64,000 nucleotides of DNA from DASUPK01 sp963695675 (GTDB taxonomy: Bacteria; Actinomycetota; Thermoleophilia; Solirubrobacterales; 70-9): NCBI GenBank assembly GCA_963695675.1, contig CAVOGY010000002.1:124001-188000 (forward strand). The letters are read 5' to 3'. Under the pieces are notes generated by a model. That model was given only the letters and a program-made list of their open reading frames with translations, made no database searches and was not told the DNA's origin. Shown here in pieces: positions 16,959 through 25,175 of the stretch; the stretch's first letter is position 1; each line of letters starts with the position of its first letter. The translations under genes and the position numbers were made by a program.

Positions 16959-17312
16959 GTGCCGAAGCGACGGAGAGGACGTGAGGGCGAGGCTGTCGAG
17001 ACGGTGGACTACACCGATCCCGAGGGCAACGTCCTGACTCTGAGGCGGTCCCTGAGTCCCAGGACGATCAGGAAGATCAACAAGCCCCACCGGAGGGACG
17101 CCGCATCCGCGGAGGACGTCTGGGCACGCCGCAACGAGATGCTTTTCGAGTATCTGACGGTGAGTTGGCAGATCTCCGGCCTCCCCCTCGACGACCAGAA
17201 GATGCTCCTCGGCCGCTACCGGATGGCGGATTCCGGCGAACAGCGCTGGGTCCGGGAGACGATCGACGCCCACGTCGAGCGCCATCTTCCCGAGGTCGAT
17301 CTGAGCGGCTGA
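16959..17312 (+). CDS. Hypothetical protein
   Basis: I do not recognise this 117-residue soluble protein. It has a basic N terminus, then VDYTDPEGNVLTLRRSLSPR, a helical middle (AEDVWARRNEMLFEYLTVSW) and an acidic C terminus (VERHLPEVDLSG). Codon use looks like the neighbours. The GTG at 16959 is taken as the start; a later GTG at 17000 would remove the basic lead-in. It ends 35 bases before tRNA-Arg, just outside the putative integrated element. Confidence 0.6.
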   Translation: MPKRRRGREGEAVETVDYTDPEGNVLTLRRSLSPRTIRKINKPHRRDAASAEDVWARRNEMLFEYLTVSWQISGLPLDDQKMLLGRYRMADSGEQRWVRETIDAHVERHLPEVDLSG

Positions 17313-17346
17313 GGCCCGCCAGCCGTCGCTACGCTAGGGGCCGCAC

Positions 17347-17420
17347 GCGCCCGTAGCTCAGTCGGATAGAGCGTCGGTCTACGAAACCGAAGGTCACAGG
17401 TTCGAATCCTGTCGGGCGCG
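17347..17420 (+). tRNA. tRNA-Arg (anticodon ACG)
   Basis: Acceptor GCGCCCG pairs with CGGGCGC and a G follows. The D arm has AGCTCAGTCGGATAGAGC, the anticodon loop CTACGAA carries ACG and the T arm is CACAGGTTCGAATCCTGTC-like. Its 3' half is repeated exactly at 26617-26667, which marks it as the integration site of an element. Confidence 0.97.
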
Positions 17421-17425
17421 CTTCA
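17375..17425 (+). repeat. attL-like 51-bp direct repeat (3' part of tRNA-Arg)
   Basis: The 51 bases from the anticodon stem to five bases past the tRNA recur without mismatch at 26617-26667 in the same orientation. Site-specific integrases of the tyrosine family commonly use the 3' end of a tRNA gene and regenerate it on insertion; this copy is the one in the intact tRNA. Confidence 0.85.
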
Positions 17426-17554
17426 CGTCTCCGCTGCAAACGGCTGGGATTGGATTGGCGGCACTGCGGCCCGGCTGGCACGACGTGGCCCGCTAGTGGC
17501 CCAAACGCCCCCCGGCGGCACCCCTTCTTCGCGAGCAGAGGCGCCAAGACGAGC

Positions 17555-17668
17555 GTTGACCTCGCTGGCGTCTATTCGGTGGAGGACGGCAGGATCCGTC
17601 GTGCGCATGTCTTCGCCGACCGCGAGGAAGCCCTAGAGGTGGCCAGCTTGACGGGTTCCGAGGAATAG
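17555..17668 (+). pseudogene. C-terminal remnant of a SnoaL-like gene
   Basis: The last 37 residues before the stop at 17666-17668 (AGVYSVEDGRIRRAHVFADR followed by EEALEVASLTGSEE) match the end of SnoaL-like proteins, whose final strand reads h-F-DR-EALEAAGL. No matching N-terminal half precedes it; the DNA upstream runs directly back to the tRNA-Arg repeat. Confidence 0.6.
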
Positions 17669-17742
17669 ACGCTTTGGAGGAGAAGCGGGCAAATATGTTC
17701 AAACCCGAGCTAGTGGCGCTTTCGCGCGCGGCGATGGTACGC

Positions 17743-18249
17743 CTAGCCGAGTAGCACCTCGACCCGGTAGGTCTTCACGCCTCCCGGCGTCTCGAACTTG
17801 ACGTCTTCGCCGACCGGCGCATCCCGCAGCGCCCGCCCCGCTGGCGACTCCACCGAGAGCCTTCCCTGCTTGGGGTCGGCCTCCGTCGCGCCCACCAGCG
17901 TCCAGGTGTTCGTCCGGCCGCTCTCCACGTCCTTGATCTCAGCGGTCCGGCCGAATGCGAAGGCGCTCGCGCTCGTATCCGCCTCCACCACCACCGCCCT
18001 GCCGAGGCGCTCCCGGAGTCGCTTGATTCGTGTCTCGAGATGCGCCTGGTCGTCCTTGGCGATGTGGTACTCGGCGTTCTCCTTCAGGTCGCCGAGCTCA
18101 CGCGCGGCCTTGATCCGCTTCGCCATCTCACGACGCCGCGGCCCCTCGAGCTCGTCCCGCTCGGCGCGTAGTGCCTCGATTCCCTCGGCAGTGATTGGCT
18201 CATTGCCTTCCCGTAGGTCGGGCGACGTTGTCTTCGACTCTTCGGTCAC
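17743..18249 (-). CDS. greA: Transcription elongation factor GreA
   Basis: GreA rescues backtracked RNA polymerase by stimulating transcript cleavage. The 168-residue protein has the N-terminal coiled coil (LRAERDELEGPRRREMAKRI) with the tip motif GDLKENAEYH that carries the catalytic acidic pair, and the C-terminal FKBP-like domain (TWTLVGATEADPKQGRLSVE, then SPAGRALRDAPVGEDVKFET). The start GTG at 18247-18249 adds a 15-residue polar extension. It lies inside the tRNA-Arg repeats, unusual for a housekeeping gene; whether another greA exists in the genome cannot be told from here. Confidence 0.93.
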   Translation of the reverse strand: MTEESKTTSPDLREGNEPITAEGIEALRAERDELEGPRRREMAKRIKAARELGDLKENAEYHIAKDDQAHLETRIKRLRERLGRAVVVEADTSASAFAFGRTAEIKDVESGRTNTWTLVGATEADPKQGRLSVESPAGRALRDAPVGEDVKFETPGGVKTYRVEVLLG

Positions 18250-18316
18250 CTAGCGGAGGCTACGCGGTCGACCAACGCGTAATACCTTCGCCCCCAGCCC
18301 GAAGGTGCTGCTTGAA

Positions 18317-18340
18317 AACCGCCGCTTCTCGTCCAAAGCA
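18317..18340 (-). repeat. Dispersed hairpin repeat, copy 1 (half)
   Basis: CGCCGCTTCTCGTCCAAAGC corresponds to one hairpin of the two-hairpin repeat found at seven other places. It directly follows the stop of the SnoaL-like gene at 18341. Confidence 0.6.
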
Positions 18341-18745
18341 CTACTCCCGCAGCCCGGCGGCTTCGAGGGCCGACTTGTGATCGAGGAATGCCTCGGTTTT
18401 GACGCACAGGCCGTCGCGCATCTCAAACACCGCCCCCCACGGCGTATCCACGGGAACCCCGCTGTGCGCTCGGCCCTGAATCTGCGCAAGGACCAGCACA
18501 GACGTACCGACTTCGCGGGCGCTTTGGATCGTGATCCGAAACTCGTCAAACATGGCCCAGAATTCGCCCCAGAACTGTCGCGCTTCGTCAAGGCCGCGAT
18601 TCACGCCCCCCGATCCTTCAACACCCGCGGCCAGGACCGGATGCCATTCCAAGTCGGGATGCGCTGCCGCCAAGAATCCGTCGAGGTCACCGCGATTCCA
18701 GGCATCGATGGCACGACTGATCACCTCGACGTTCTCCTCCGACAT
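18341..18745 (-). CDS. SnoaL-like (NTF2-fold) protein
   Basis: A full-length 134-residue NTF2-fold protein beginning MSEENVEVISRAIDAWNRGD and ending ALEAAGLRE. The fold is a cone-shaped alpha/beta barrel used by limonene epoxide hydrolase-, ketosteroid isomerase- and SnoaL-like enzymes; DGFLAAAHPDLEWHP and FDEFRITIQSAREVGTSVLV are typical. Catalytic residues are not obvious, so function is unknown. Its ATG is separated by only GCG from the stop of the upstream gene, a junction repeated at other SnoaL heads in this window. It is one of three complete family members here. Confidence 0.85.
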   Translation of the reverse strand: MSEENVEVISRAIDAWNRGDLDGFLAAAHPDLEWHPVLAAGVEGSGGVNRGLDEARQFWGEFWAMFDEFRITIQSAREVGTSVLVLAQIQGRAHSGVPVDTPWGAVFEMRDGLCVKTEAFLDHKSALEAAGLRE

Positions 18746-18748
18746 CGC

Positions 18749-18994
18749 CTACTCCCGCAACCCAGCCTCGGGACTATCCACATCGGCCCCTGGTGGTCGT
18801 TTTACGGGCACCGGGGCGGACACCGTCATCGAGCGCTTTCCGTAGAGCCTCTCGTAGACCGCCCTCTCGCTCCCTTCTGGGTAGAGGTCTTGCACCTTCC
18901 GCGCTTCGCCCGCCTGGCGTGGGCGCAGCACCACCACGGACGCCAGGGCGATGACGGCAACTGCGAGCAGAATGAGGGCGATCAGCACCAGCAC
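18749..18994 (-). CDS. Small membrane protein with a SnoaL-type tail
   Basis: An 81-residue protein with one strong transmembrane segment at the N terminus (VLIALILLAVAVIALASVVV), a basic cytosolic stretch and the C terminus SPEAGLRE. That tail and the following TAGGCGATG equal the end of SnoaL-like genes, suggesting that the 3' end was acquired by recombination with such a gene. The start is a GTG at 18992-18994. The gene is translationally linked to the SnoaL-like gene downstream (three bases between stop and ATG). Confidence 0.65.
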   Translation of the reverse strand: MLVLIALILLAVAVIALASVVVLRPRQAGEARKVQDLYPEGSERAVYERLYGKRSMTVSAPVPVKRPPGADVDSPEAGLRE

Positions 18995-19303
18995 AGCGCC
19001 GATCTTAGGCAGCGGGATCAGGGTCGGATAGGGGGAGGGTCGAGATGGCGATTCGCAAGGTCAGATGACCGCCGGGTGGTCACACTCGCACCAATCAAAC
19101 GCGATCGGCGCAGCGCCTTTCCGTGTCTCAAGGCGAACGGCCCCCGGGGGAAGGGGACCGCTCGCTGGACAAGGCGCTAATCGATGGACAACGTGTTGCC
19201 TTGTCCTGCCGAAGTCTTCACTCTACCCAATTTTCTGTGTAGAACGCCTGATGCCCCTAAGCCGAGGAAGCGGCAGCGCCCCAAGATCGCCGGAGTGCCT
19301 CGC
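18995..19303. other. Intergenic stretch without a recognisable gene
   Basis: About 310 bases between the small membrane protein and a SnoaL tail remnant. I see no conserved protein in any frame and no clear hairpin terminator. It may be degraded sequence of the putative island. Confidence 0.5.
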
Positions 19304-19430
19304 CTACTTCCGCAGCCCGGCGGCTTCGAGGGCCTCGACATGGCTTTGGTATGCGCGACCCCACACGGCGAGACCATCGCGGTAGCGGGTGAGCCAACCG
19401 ATTTCCGTATCGAGGACGCCCCCACTGCTT
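19304..19430 (-). pseudogene. SnoaL-like C-terminal remnant
   Basis: On the minus strand the DNA reads DTEIGWLTRYRDGLAVWGRA then YQSHVEALEAAGLRK and a stop, the end of a SnoaL-like protein. The preceding N-terminal three quarters are missing. After the stop comes GCGAGG, a decayed form of the GCGATG seen at intact junctions. Confidence 0.7.
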
Positions 19431-19569
19431 GAGGCCCTCGCGACCGTGTAGGCATCGTCGCCTCATGCGCCGTGAAGGGGTTACCACTCAGCCTCGGGAT
19501 GCCAGATTTCCAGCATCGCCAATCGATGTCGCGACCGGTGTAGCTGGACCCTGGACAAGCAGCGTCTCC

Positions 19570-21024
19570 GTGCGACATCGCCCACGTCGGGGCCGGGTCG
19601 GATGGCCGGGGGGAAGAGAACGTGCCAGGAATCTCCAGGATGTGCTCGACGCATCCGGCAACACGGTTGAGCTGCTGCGCAACTCCCAGATCGGCGCATA
19701 CATCTATCCGGTCGTCCCGGCCGAGTTCACGAACTGGCGGCGCGAGCACAAGGCCTGGCGAGAGACCGTGGCGCTCTTCGACCAGACGCACATGTTGGTC
19801 CACCTATTCATCAAGGGCCCGGACGCCCTGAAGCTGATCTCCGACACCGCGATCAACAGCGTGGCCAAGTTTCCCATCAACATGGCCAAGCAGTACGTGC
19901 CGACGACCCCGGCCGGCAACGTGATCGGCGACGCCATCCTCTTCCACGAGGAGGAGGATGAGTACGTGGCCGTCGGCCGCGCCCCGGCGGCCAACTGGCT
20001 TCTCTATCACGCCGAGACGGGCGGCTACGACCTGGAGGTCGAGAAGGACGACCGCTCCCCGATGCACCCCTACGGCAAGGCCGTCACGCGCAAGTGTTGG
20101 CGCTTCCAGATCCAGGGTCCGAAGGCGTGGCAGGTGATCGAGAAGGTCAACGGCGGAGCCGTCGAGGAGCTCAAGTTCTTCCGCATGGGCCACATGAATG
20201 TGGCGGGCGAGCAGGTGCGCACGCTCCGCCACGGGATGGCCGGAGCGCCCGGTCTCGAGCTCTGGGGACCATACGAGACCTACGACAAGTCCCGCGAGGC
20301 CATTCTCGACGCGGGGCAGGAGTTCGAGATCGAGCCTGTCGGCGCTCGCGCCTACGCCTCGAACACGCTCGAGTCCGGGTGGATCCCCTCACCGCTGCCG
20401 GCGATCTACACAGGTGACGATCTGCGCGGCTACCGCGAGTGGCTCCCCGCCGCGGGCTACGAGGCGACCAACGCGCTGGCCGGCAGCTTCGTCTCCGACG
20501 ACATCGAGGACTACTACCTCAACCCCTACGAGCTCGGCTACGGGCGGTTCATCAAGTTCGACCACGACTTCATTGGCCGCGAGGCGCTCGACCAGCTCGA
20601 CCCCCACGCGCAGCGAAAGAAGGTGACCCTGGCGTGGAACGGCGAGGACCTCGGCAGGATCCTTGCCTCGGTGGCCGACGAGGACGGCCCCGACTACCAG
20701 TTCTTCGACCTCCCGGTCGCCAACTACGGCTCGTCCAACTTCGACTCTGTGGTCGGCGCCGACGGGACGGTGGTTGGGTACTCGATGTGGACGGGGTTCA
20801 GCACGAACGAGGGGAAGGGGCTGTCGCTGGCCACCGTGAGCCCCGAGATCGAGCTCGGGAGCGAGCTCAAGGTGATCTGGGGCGAGCCCGGCGGGGGCAC
20901 GCGCAAGGCCACCGTCGAGCCGCATGAGCTTGGGGAGGTCCGGGTCGTGGTCAGCCCGGTGCCCTACTCCGAGGTCGCGCGCGTCGAGTACGCGTCTGGT
21001 TGGCGGGCCTCCGGCCGGGCCTGA
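19570..21024 (+). CDS. Aminomethyltransferase-fold O-demethylase, LigM/DesA-like
   Basis: The protein has the GcvT (tetrahydrofolate-binding) fold. The stretch NTVELLRNSQIGAYIYPVVP followed by EFTNWRREHKAWRETVALFD, then GPDALKLISDTAINSV and YHAETGGYDLEVEKD, is characteristic of THF-dependent vanillate/3-O-methylgallate or syringate O-demethylases, which move a methyl group from a methoxy-arene to THF. Length from GTG 19570 is 484 residues, near the usual 470. No good ribosome-binding site or start lies right before the conserved region, so the start is uncertain. A substrate in lignin-derived aromatics is inference; it would feed C1 units into the THF pool. Confidence 0.8.
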   Translation: MRHRPRRGRVGWPGGRERARNLQDVLDASGNTVELLRNSQIGAYIYPVVPAEFTNWRREHKAWRETVALFDQTHMLVHLFIKGPDALKLISDTAINSVAKFPINMAKQYVPTTPAGNVIGDAILFHEEEDEYVAVGRAPAANWLLYHAETGGYDLEVEKDDRSPMHPYGKAVTRKCWRFQIQGPKAWQVIEKVNGGAVEELKFFRMGHMNVAGEQVRTLRHGMAGAPGLELWGPYETYDKSREAILDAGQEFEIEPVGARAYASNTLESGWIPSPLPAIYTGDDLRGYREWLPAAGYEATNALAGSFVSDDIEDYYLNPYELGYGRFIKFDHDFIGREALDQLDPHAQRKKVTLAWNGEDLGRILASVADEDGPDYQFFDLPVANYGSSNFDSVVGADGTVVGYSMWTGFSTNEGKGLSLATVSPEIELGSELKVIWGEPGGGTRKATVEPHELGEVRVVVSPVPYSEVARVEYASGWRASGRA

Positions 21025-21029
21025 CTACT

Positions 21030-21078
21030 GCTTCCCATGCAAAGCGGGATAGCCGCTTTTCGTCCAAAGCGGCTATCT
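21030..21078 (+). repeat. Dispersed two-hairpin repeat, copy 2
   Basis: Contains CATGCAAAGCGG and then AGCCGCTT, an eight-base loop and AAGCGGCT, a near-perfect hairpin. It follows the LigM-like stop and may double as its terminator. Confidence 0.7.
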
Positions 21079-21104
21079 GACGACTACATCTCCAAGGCGA
21101 CGGG

Positions 21105-21772
21105 TTAGCCGGACTGCGGCAGGCCGAGCGCCTCCAGGAAGGCGTCCGTCACCTTGTCGTAGCCCAAGTCGGTCGGGTGCAGGCAGTCGAACCACTCCCC
21201 TGGCTGCCTGAGATCGCCGAAGACCTCGGCGACCTGTATCCCGTACTCAGCGGCGACTGAGCGCATGATGTCGTGGAGGCCCTGGGGGACGCCTGGGCCG
21301 CCCTCAAGGACGAGATTGGCGAGGCCAATTGCAAGGGGATTTCCGGCCAGCGCGCAGGTGGTCGGCGATTGATCCCGGAACGGGTTGTCGTAGGTCCCGA
21401 TCACAATCGCCTCGTCGCCAGCCGCTCCGCGCAAGGTCGAGAGCGCCGCGTTGAGATCATTTCGGTAGTCGCCGAGCTCCCGCTGGATGGTGGGCAGGCA
21501 GGTCTCGGGGAAGGGGCCGAGGCAAGCGGCGAGGATCGGGCCGTTGACGTCGTTGCCGCCGATGTGCACCGTGGTGACCTCGACGTCGTCACGTGGGTTC
21601 TTGTTGCCGTTGCGCGCCTCCAGCAGCGGGAGCGCCTGCGGATAGGTGGCGCCGCCGACCGCGACGTGCCCAAGCTGGGCGTCGCCTGCAGGTGCCTTTC
21701 GCAGTTGAGCTCCTGTAGTGCGTGCAGCTGCGGGCGCCCTGAGAGGAACAGAGTGCGCACGAGACTCTTCAT
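21105..21772 (-). pseudogene. SGNH/GDSL-type hydrolase, N terminus damaged
   Basis: The C-terminal part is a good SGNH hydrolase: VTTVHIGGNDVNGP (block III glycine and asparagine) and FDCLHPTDLGYDKV (block V aspartate and histidine of the catalytic set). The N-terminal GDS block with the nucleophilic serine is absent. An in-frame read upstream of VAVGGATYPQALPLLEA gives nonsense, while another frame begins MKSLVRTLFLSG at 21772; joining them needs one base. Even so no GDS motif appears, so the gene seems truncated as well as shifted and should be inactive. Confidence 0.65.
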
Positions 21773-21893
21773 GAAGCCCACCTTCCTGGCGTTGGCAGTC
21801 AATCCGAGCGAGCAGCACCTGCAGCGGCTCAACTTACCAGCCAGGCCTACCCACGGTCGGCCCGATAAGGGGACGAAGGCGACGCCGATTAAC

Positions 21894-21938
21894 CGCCGCT
21901 TTCCATGCAAAGCGGTAGCCGTTTCGAAAGCATCAGTG
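21894..21938 (-). repeat. Dispersed hairpin repeat, copy 3
   Basis: CCGCTTTCCATGCAAAGCGG is a clean hairpin identical to one half of the family; the second half is diverged (AGCCGTTTCGAAAGC). It follows a SnoaL tail remnant on the minus strand. Confidence 0.7.
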
Positions 21939-21939
21939 C

Positions 21940-21987
21940 CTAGTACTCCCGCAGCCCGGCCGCTTCGAGGGATTCGTCGAAAGCGTT
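21940..21987 (-). pseudogene. SnoaL-like tail directly after the CDF transporter
   Basis: Right behind the CDF stop the minus strand reads AFDESLEAAGLREY and a stop, the terminal peptide of SnoaL-like genes. Because the CDF frame upstream starts with the SnoaL head, the transporter looks inserted between a SnoaL head and tail. Confidence 0.65.
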
Positions 21988-22698
21988 CTAGCAGCAGTCG
22001 TCGCAGGCGTTGCCCGCCCACGCCTCGCGCCCCTCGTTCAACGCGACGGCTGCGATCAGGAGCGCGGTGACCGGGTCGGCCCACCACCACCCGAAGATCG
22101 CATTCGCCCCGAGGCCCACGAGCAGCGCCACCGACAGGTACGCACAGAGGAGGTTCTGCCGACCCTCCGACTTCGTGGCCGAGGAGCCGAGCTGCTCGCC
22201 GACGCGAGCCTTCGCGGCGGCAAGCGGAGGCATCGTGATCAGGGTGACGGCGGCGAGACCGATCCCGACGTAACTCACGTCCGGATGGCTTCCGCCGAGA
22301 AGGGTGCGGATCGCCTCAACGCCGATGTAGGCGGCGATCACGAAGAAGCTCGCCCCGATGAGCCGCTGTGCCCGCCGCTCCGCCAGCTCCGACGACGCCC
22401 GGCTGGCCCCGAACCGCCAAAGGAGCGCAAACCCCGCGAACGACTCGACGAGCGAGTCCGCCCCGAATCCGACGAGAGCAATCGAGCCCGCGACGATCCC
22501 CGCGCCGAGAGCGACCGTCGCTTCAATCCCGTGCCACCCGACCCCGAGCCACGCCAGGAGCTTCGCTCGCCGGACGAGGGACTCGCGCTCACGCGGGTCG
22601 TGAACGTGGAGCGGGATTGACGTGGTTTCCATCGCAGATGGACGGTAGCGGGCAGGAACGGTTGCTTTGCTCGGCGCCTCGACGTTCTCCTGCGACAT
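21988..22698 (-). CDS. Cation diffusion facilitator family transporter, with SnoaL-type head
   Basis: A 236-residue membrane protein of the CDF (zinc/divalent metal proton antiporter) type, with about six transmembrane helices, GFGADSLVESFAGFALL (helix II aspartate/serine and glutamate) and GWWWADPVTALLIA near the end. It lacks a cytoplasmic C-terminal domain and ends in a cysteine-rich NACDDCC that could bind metal. The frame opens with MSQENVEAPSK, the SnoaL head; the transporter proper probably starts at METTSIPLHVHDPRERE (ATG at 22630-22632). Which ATG is used is unknown. The head ATG is three bases after the stop of the second CDF gene. Confidence 0.8.
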   Translation of the reverse strand: MSQENVEAPSKATVPARYRPSAMETTSIPLHVHDPRERESLVRRAKLLAWLGVGWHGIEATVALGAGIVAGSIALVGFGADSLVESFAGFALLWRFGASRASSELAERRAQRLIGASFFVIAAYIGVEAIRTLLGGSHPDVSYVGIGLAAVTLITMPPLAAAKARVGEQLGSSATKSEGRQNLLCAYLSVALLVGLGANAIFGWWWADPVTALLIAAVALNEGREAWAGNACDDCC

Positions 22699-22701
22699 CG
22701 C

Positions 22702-23324
22702 CTACTCGCGCAGCCCGACGGCTTCGAGGGCCTGGTGAACGTGCCCGTGGCGCACCGTTTCCCACGACTCCCAGGTGATCCGCAGGATGACGAGGGTGAT
22801 CGCGAGGCCGATCAGCGGGTCTGCGATTGGAGCGCCGAGCGCAACGACGGCGGCACTCGCGACGACCGCCAGCGAGACGAAGGCGTCAGCGCGAGCGTGG
22901 TTACCGTCGGCGATCAGCGCGGGGCTTCGAAGCGTTCGGCCCGCCCTGCGTCGGACGATGCTCGCAAGCCAGTTACCCGCGAAGCCGATCCCCCCGCGAT
23001 CGCGAGCGCAACGAGGTGGTCGGGGGCCTCGGGATTGATGAGCCGCCGCACCGCCTCGACTCCGGCGACGCAGGCGCTCACGAAGATCGCGGCCACCACC
23101 GCGAGCCCCGCGTTCCTCTCCGCTCGGTCGCTCCGCATGGCGAAGGCGACGCCGACGGGGACGGCGGTCAGCGCATCGCCGCCGTTATGGATCAGGTCCG
23201 CGAGCAGGGCGATGCTGTTGGTGGCTACGAAGACGACGACCTGAGCGACGGCCGTCAATCCCAGGATCGCGAGCGCAAGCGATACCGCCCGGATGCCTCT
23301 CCGCGGAAGCTGGAGTCTGAGCAC
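22702..23324 (-). pseudogene. Second CDF family transporter, frameshifted, with SnoaL-type tail
   Basis: Reads as a CDF protein in two frames. The first 100 residues include FVATNSIALLADLIHNGGDA (metal-site H-x3-D), the second part includes LIADGNHARADAFVSLAVV (second H-x3-D) and IADPLIGLAITLVILRITWE. The break lies in a run of six G on the minus strand near 22993-22998, where a seventh G would restore the frame; total length then divides by three. The C terminus TVRHGHVHQALEAVGLRE swaps into the SnoaL tail in place of the usual CDF cytoplasmic domain. A homopolymer error is plausible, so the gene may be functional. Confidence 0.75.
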
Positions 23325-23383
23325 TGTGCGCGGGGAGCTGATTCACGAACCGGACCGTGTGATCAGTGGGCGGGTCTCGTCAC

Positions 23384-23599
23384 TCAGCCCAGCGCCCGTA
23401 GCCGTACCGTCTCCGCTTGGAGTTCTTGCTCGGCCCTCCGGAGGCGCGCTTCAGACAAGACGCAATCCCGCTCCAACTCCTTCAGTTGGACAAGACTCGC
23501 CGGCCGCGGGCCGTACATCTCGGCCTGGTAGAGGTCACGGCAATCGCGGTGGTAGCGGGCATCCGCTCTCAGTTCGTCCAACCGACGCAGAGAGGTCAT
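23384..23599 (-). CDS. Small coiled-coil protein
   Basis: Seventy-one residues, charged and almost wholly helical: LRRLDELRADARYHRDCRDL near the start, then a GPRPAS turn and ELERDCVLSEARLRRAEQEL. It resembles the small protein encoded 160 bases upstream on the same strand. No family is recognised. The ATG at 23597-23599 was used; the longer frame before it has no coding character. Confidence 0.5.
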   Translation of the reverse strand: MTSLRRLDELRADARYHRDCRDLYQAEMYGPRPASLVQLKELERDCVLSEARLRRAEQELQAETVRLRALG

Positions 23600-23756
23600 C
23601 GCCCTGACTGCTCCCCGTGGAAGCGGCGATCGCCGGCTTGCGTCCCTAGGGCGATGCGCCCCGGGGCTCCGATAGCGTGGCCAACCTGGCGATTGCCATC
23701 GGCGCGATGAAGCTCGCCGCGCCGTCGTGCTGCCGGTTGCGATCGCTTGCTGGTGC

Positions 23757-23960
23757 TCATCTCGTCCTCCTCGCGGGCGCGGTCGATCTGCCTCGGTCCC
23801 AGTGCTGGTCGACCCACTCAAGCCACCTCACGCGCGTCGCAACACGCTCGTTCGCCTCGGATAGCCGCGCGTAGGCGTTCGGTTCGTCCGACATTAACCC
23901 CGCCTCGTAGTGGCGGCGACGGCGGCCCTGCTCCGCAAGCGCCCCCTCCAACCGCCTCAC
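23757..23960 (-). CDS. Small coiled-coil protein, possible paralogue of its neighbour
   Basis: A 67-residue helical, arginine-rich protein (MRRLEGALAEQGRRRRHYEA then SDEPNAYARLSEANERVATR). The pattern of a charged helix, a proline-containing turn and a second charged helix parallels the protein at 23384. The GTG at 23958-23960 is an arbitrary but sensible start. Function unknown. Confidence 0.35.
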   Translation of the reverse strand: MRRLEGALAEQGRRRRHYEAGLMSDEPNAYARLSEANERVATRVRWLEWVDQHWDRGRSTAPARRTR

Positions 23961-24211
23961 CGCGTCGTCGTGTGGCGGAAGCGGTGATTCTCCAGGGATG
24001 GGCTGGAGATCCGAAGCGGCGAGCCATACCTCTTCCCGGTCTGACCGCTGAACTCGAGCCTGGGAGCGCTCGGTTGCGGTTGGCGTGGCGGTACCGGGGA
24101 TGGCTGACCTCCTCCGGGGCCCCCCGGCCTTCACCGAAGGGCCCTCTTCGCTTTGCCTTCGTCGCTGCGGGACAAGGGACGGCCGCGTGCTCTAAAGGCG
24201 GTGTCAACACA

Positions 24212-24547
24212 ATGTACCATCTATTCATGAAACAATCTTCCGGAATGTTGGAGCAGGGTTCTCAACCATCCGTCCCCCGCTGGGACTTTCTGACAAACCA
24301 CGCCCACGTCCTTGTATGTGTGGCTCATGACTCGGGCATCCGCCTGCGTGACATTGCCGCTGCGGTAGGCATCACCGAGCGTGCTGCCCACCGGATTCTG
24401 TCCGAGCTGGTCGAGGAGGGCTACGTGCTGCGCGAGCGGCAGGGCCGGCGGAACCGCTACCAGGTCAAGCCTGAGCTTCCCCTGCGGCATCCCCTCGTGG
24501 AGGAGCGGGAGGTTGGCGAGTTGCTCAAAGTCCTGTCCGAGGGCTAG
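24212..24547 (+). CDS. Winged helix-turn-helix transcription regulator (MarR/ArsR-like)
   Basis: A 111-residue single-domain DNA-binding protein. The core reads LTNHAHVLVCVAHDSGIRLR, DIAAAVGITERAAHRILSEL (recognition helix) and VEEGYVLRERQGRRNRYQV (wing), ending with LPLRHPLVEEREVGELLKVL. Small regulators of this type are frequent in actinobacteria; no ligand domain is present. Start options are ATG 24212, 24227 or 24245; the first is given. The upstream bases include GTGTCAACACAATGTACC, AT-richer than the surroundings, which could be its promoter/operator. Confidence 0.8.
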   Translation: MYHLFMKQSSGMLEQGSQPSVPRWDFLTNHAHVLVCVAHDSGIRLRDIAAAVGITERAAHRILSELVEEGYVLRERQGRRNRYQVKPELPLRHPLVEEREVGELLKVLSEG

Positions 24548-24621
24548 CAAGTCTCTAACAGCGGGAGGCTGCAGACATCCGGCGTCTCGGTAGGTGGTAG
24601 CCGGCCTGTCTTCACGGGTGG

Positions 24622-24957
24622 CTAGGCGTGAGCCGTCTCGAGCACCTCGGATTCGGCGCGGTTCACGCTGACAACTCCGGTGGCCGCTTCGAGACGCTCG
24701 ACCTCGATGTCCCCGAGGTCGTTGCGCACGAACTCGGCCGCTATCTCGGCGGATCGGTCGGCCGCCTCTCGATCGCTGCAGATCGTAACCGCGAACACCG
24801 TACCCTCTCCGGCCCTGTCCACGCCCGCGTCGATCGCCTGGTAGGCGACGAAGCCGGGCATCTCTACCAACCGGGGTGCGAGTCTCTCGTCCACCCGGTG
24901 CATGAGCTCGTCGAGGCGCTCCGGGTCGACGCTGTACTTGCGCACGCTTGCGTACAT
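24622..24957 (-). CDS. Antibiotic biosynthesis monooxygenase (ABM)-fold protein
   Basis: A 111-residue ferredoxin-like ABM-domain protein. MYASVRKYSVDPERLDELMH opens the domain and LVEMPGFVAYQAIDAGVDRA with GTVFAVTICSDREAADRSAE completes it. Members bind haem or oxidise small quinols, and many have no known activity; nothing in the neighbourhood decides. The ATG start is followed at once by the first strand, as in homologues. Confidence 0.75.
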   Translation of the reverse strand: MYASVRKYSVDPERLDELMHRVDERLAPRLVEMPGFVAYQAIDAGVDRAGEGTVFAVTICSDREAADRSAEIAAEFVRNDLGDIEVERLEAATGVVSVNRAESEVLETAHA

Positions 24958-25024
24958 CGCTCCTCGATTCCGTCGGAGTCCTAGGGCCCGCGGGCGTCAG
25001 GCGCCCCGCATCGACGCTACCTAC

Positions 25025-25057
25025 TGCACGCCCGACAGGATTCGAACCTGCGACCTT
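25025..25057 (-). repeat. tRNA 3'-end fragment
   Basis: On the minus strand AAGGTCGCAGGTTCGAATCC then TGTCGGGCGTGC resembles the T arm and acceptor strand of tRNA-Arg, with no 5' half. It is a diverged, inverted third copy of the attachment-site sequence and may be the scar of another insertion. Confidence 0.6.
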
Positions 25058-25175
25058 ACCTCCGACAGCTCCGCGCCCGGGGCAGCGGGCGCGATTTGTT
25101 TGAACCAATCGCGCCCATCCTGGAACGGCTCCCACTCGCCAGGCCGGAACTCGCGGCGAACGCTGGCTGCGCGAG

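Noticed and set aside
23040..23320. Transposon or IS element in the SnoaL-rich island
   Set aside because: I searched for transposase motifs and terminal inverted repeats by eye and found none; the open frames there are CDF transporter sequence.
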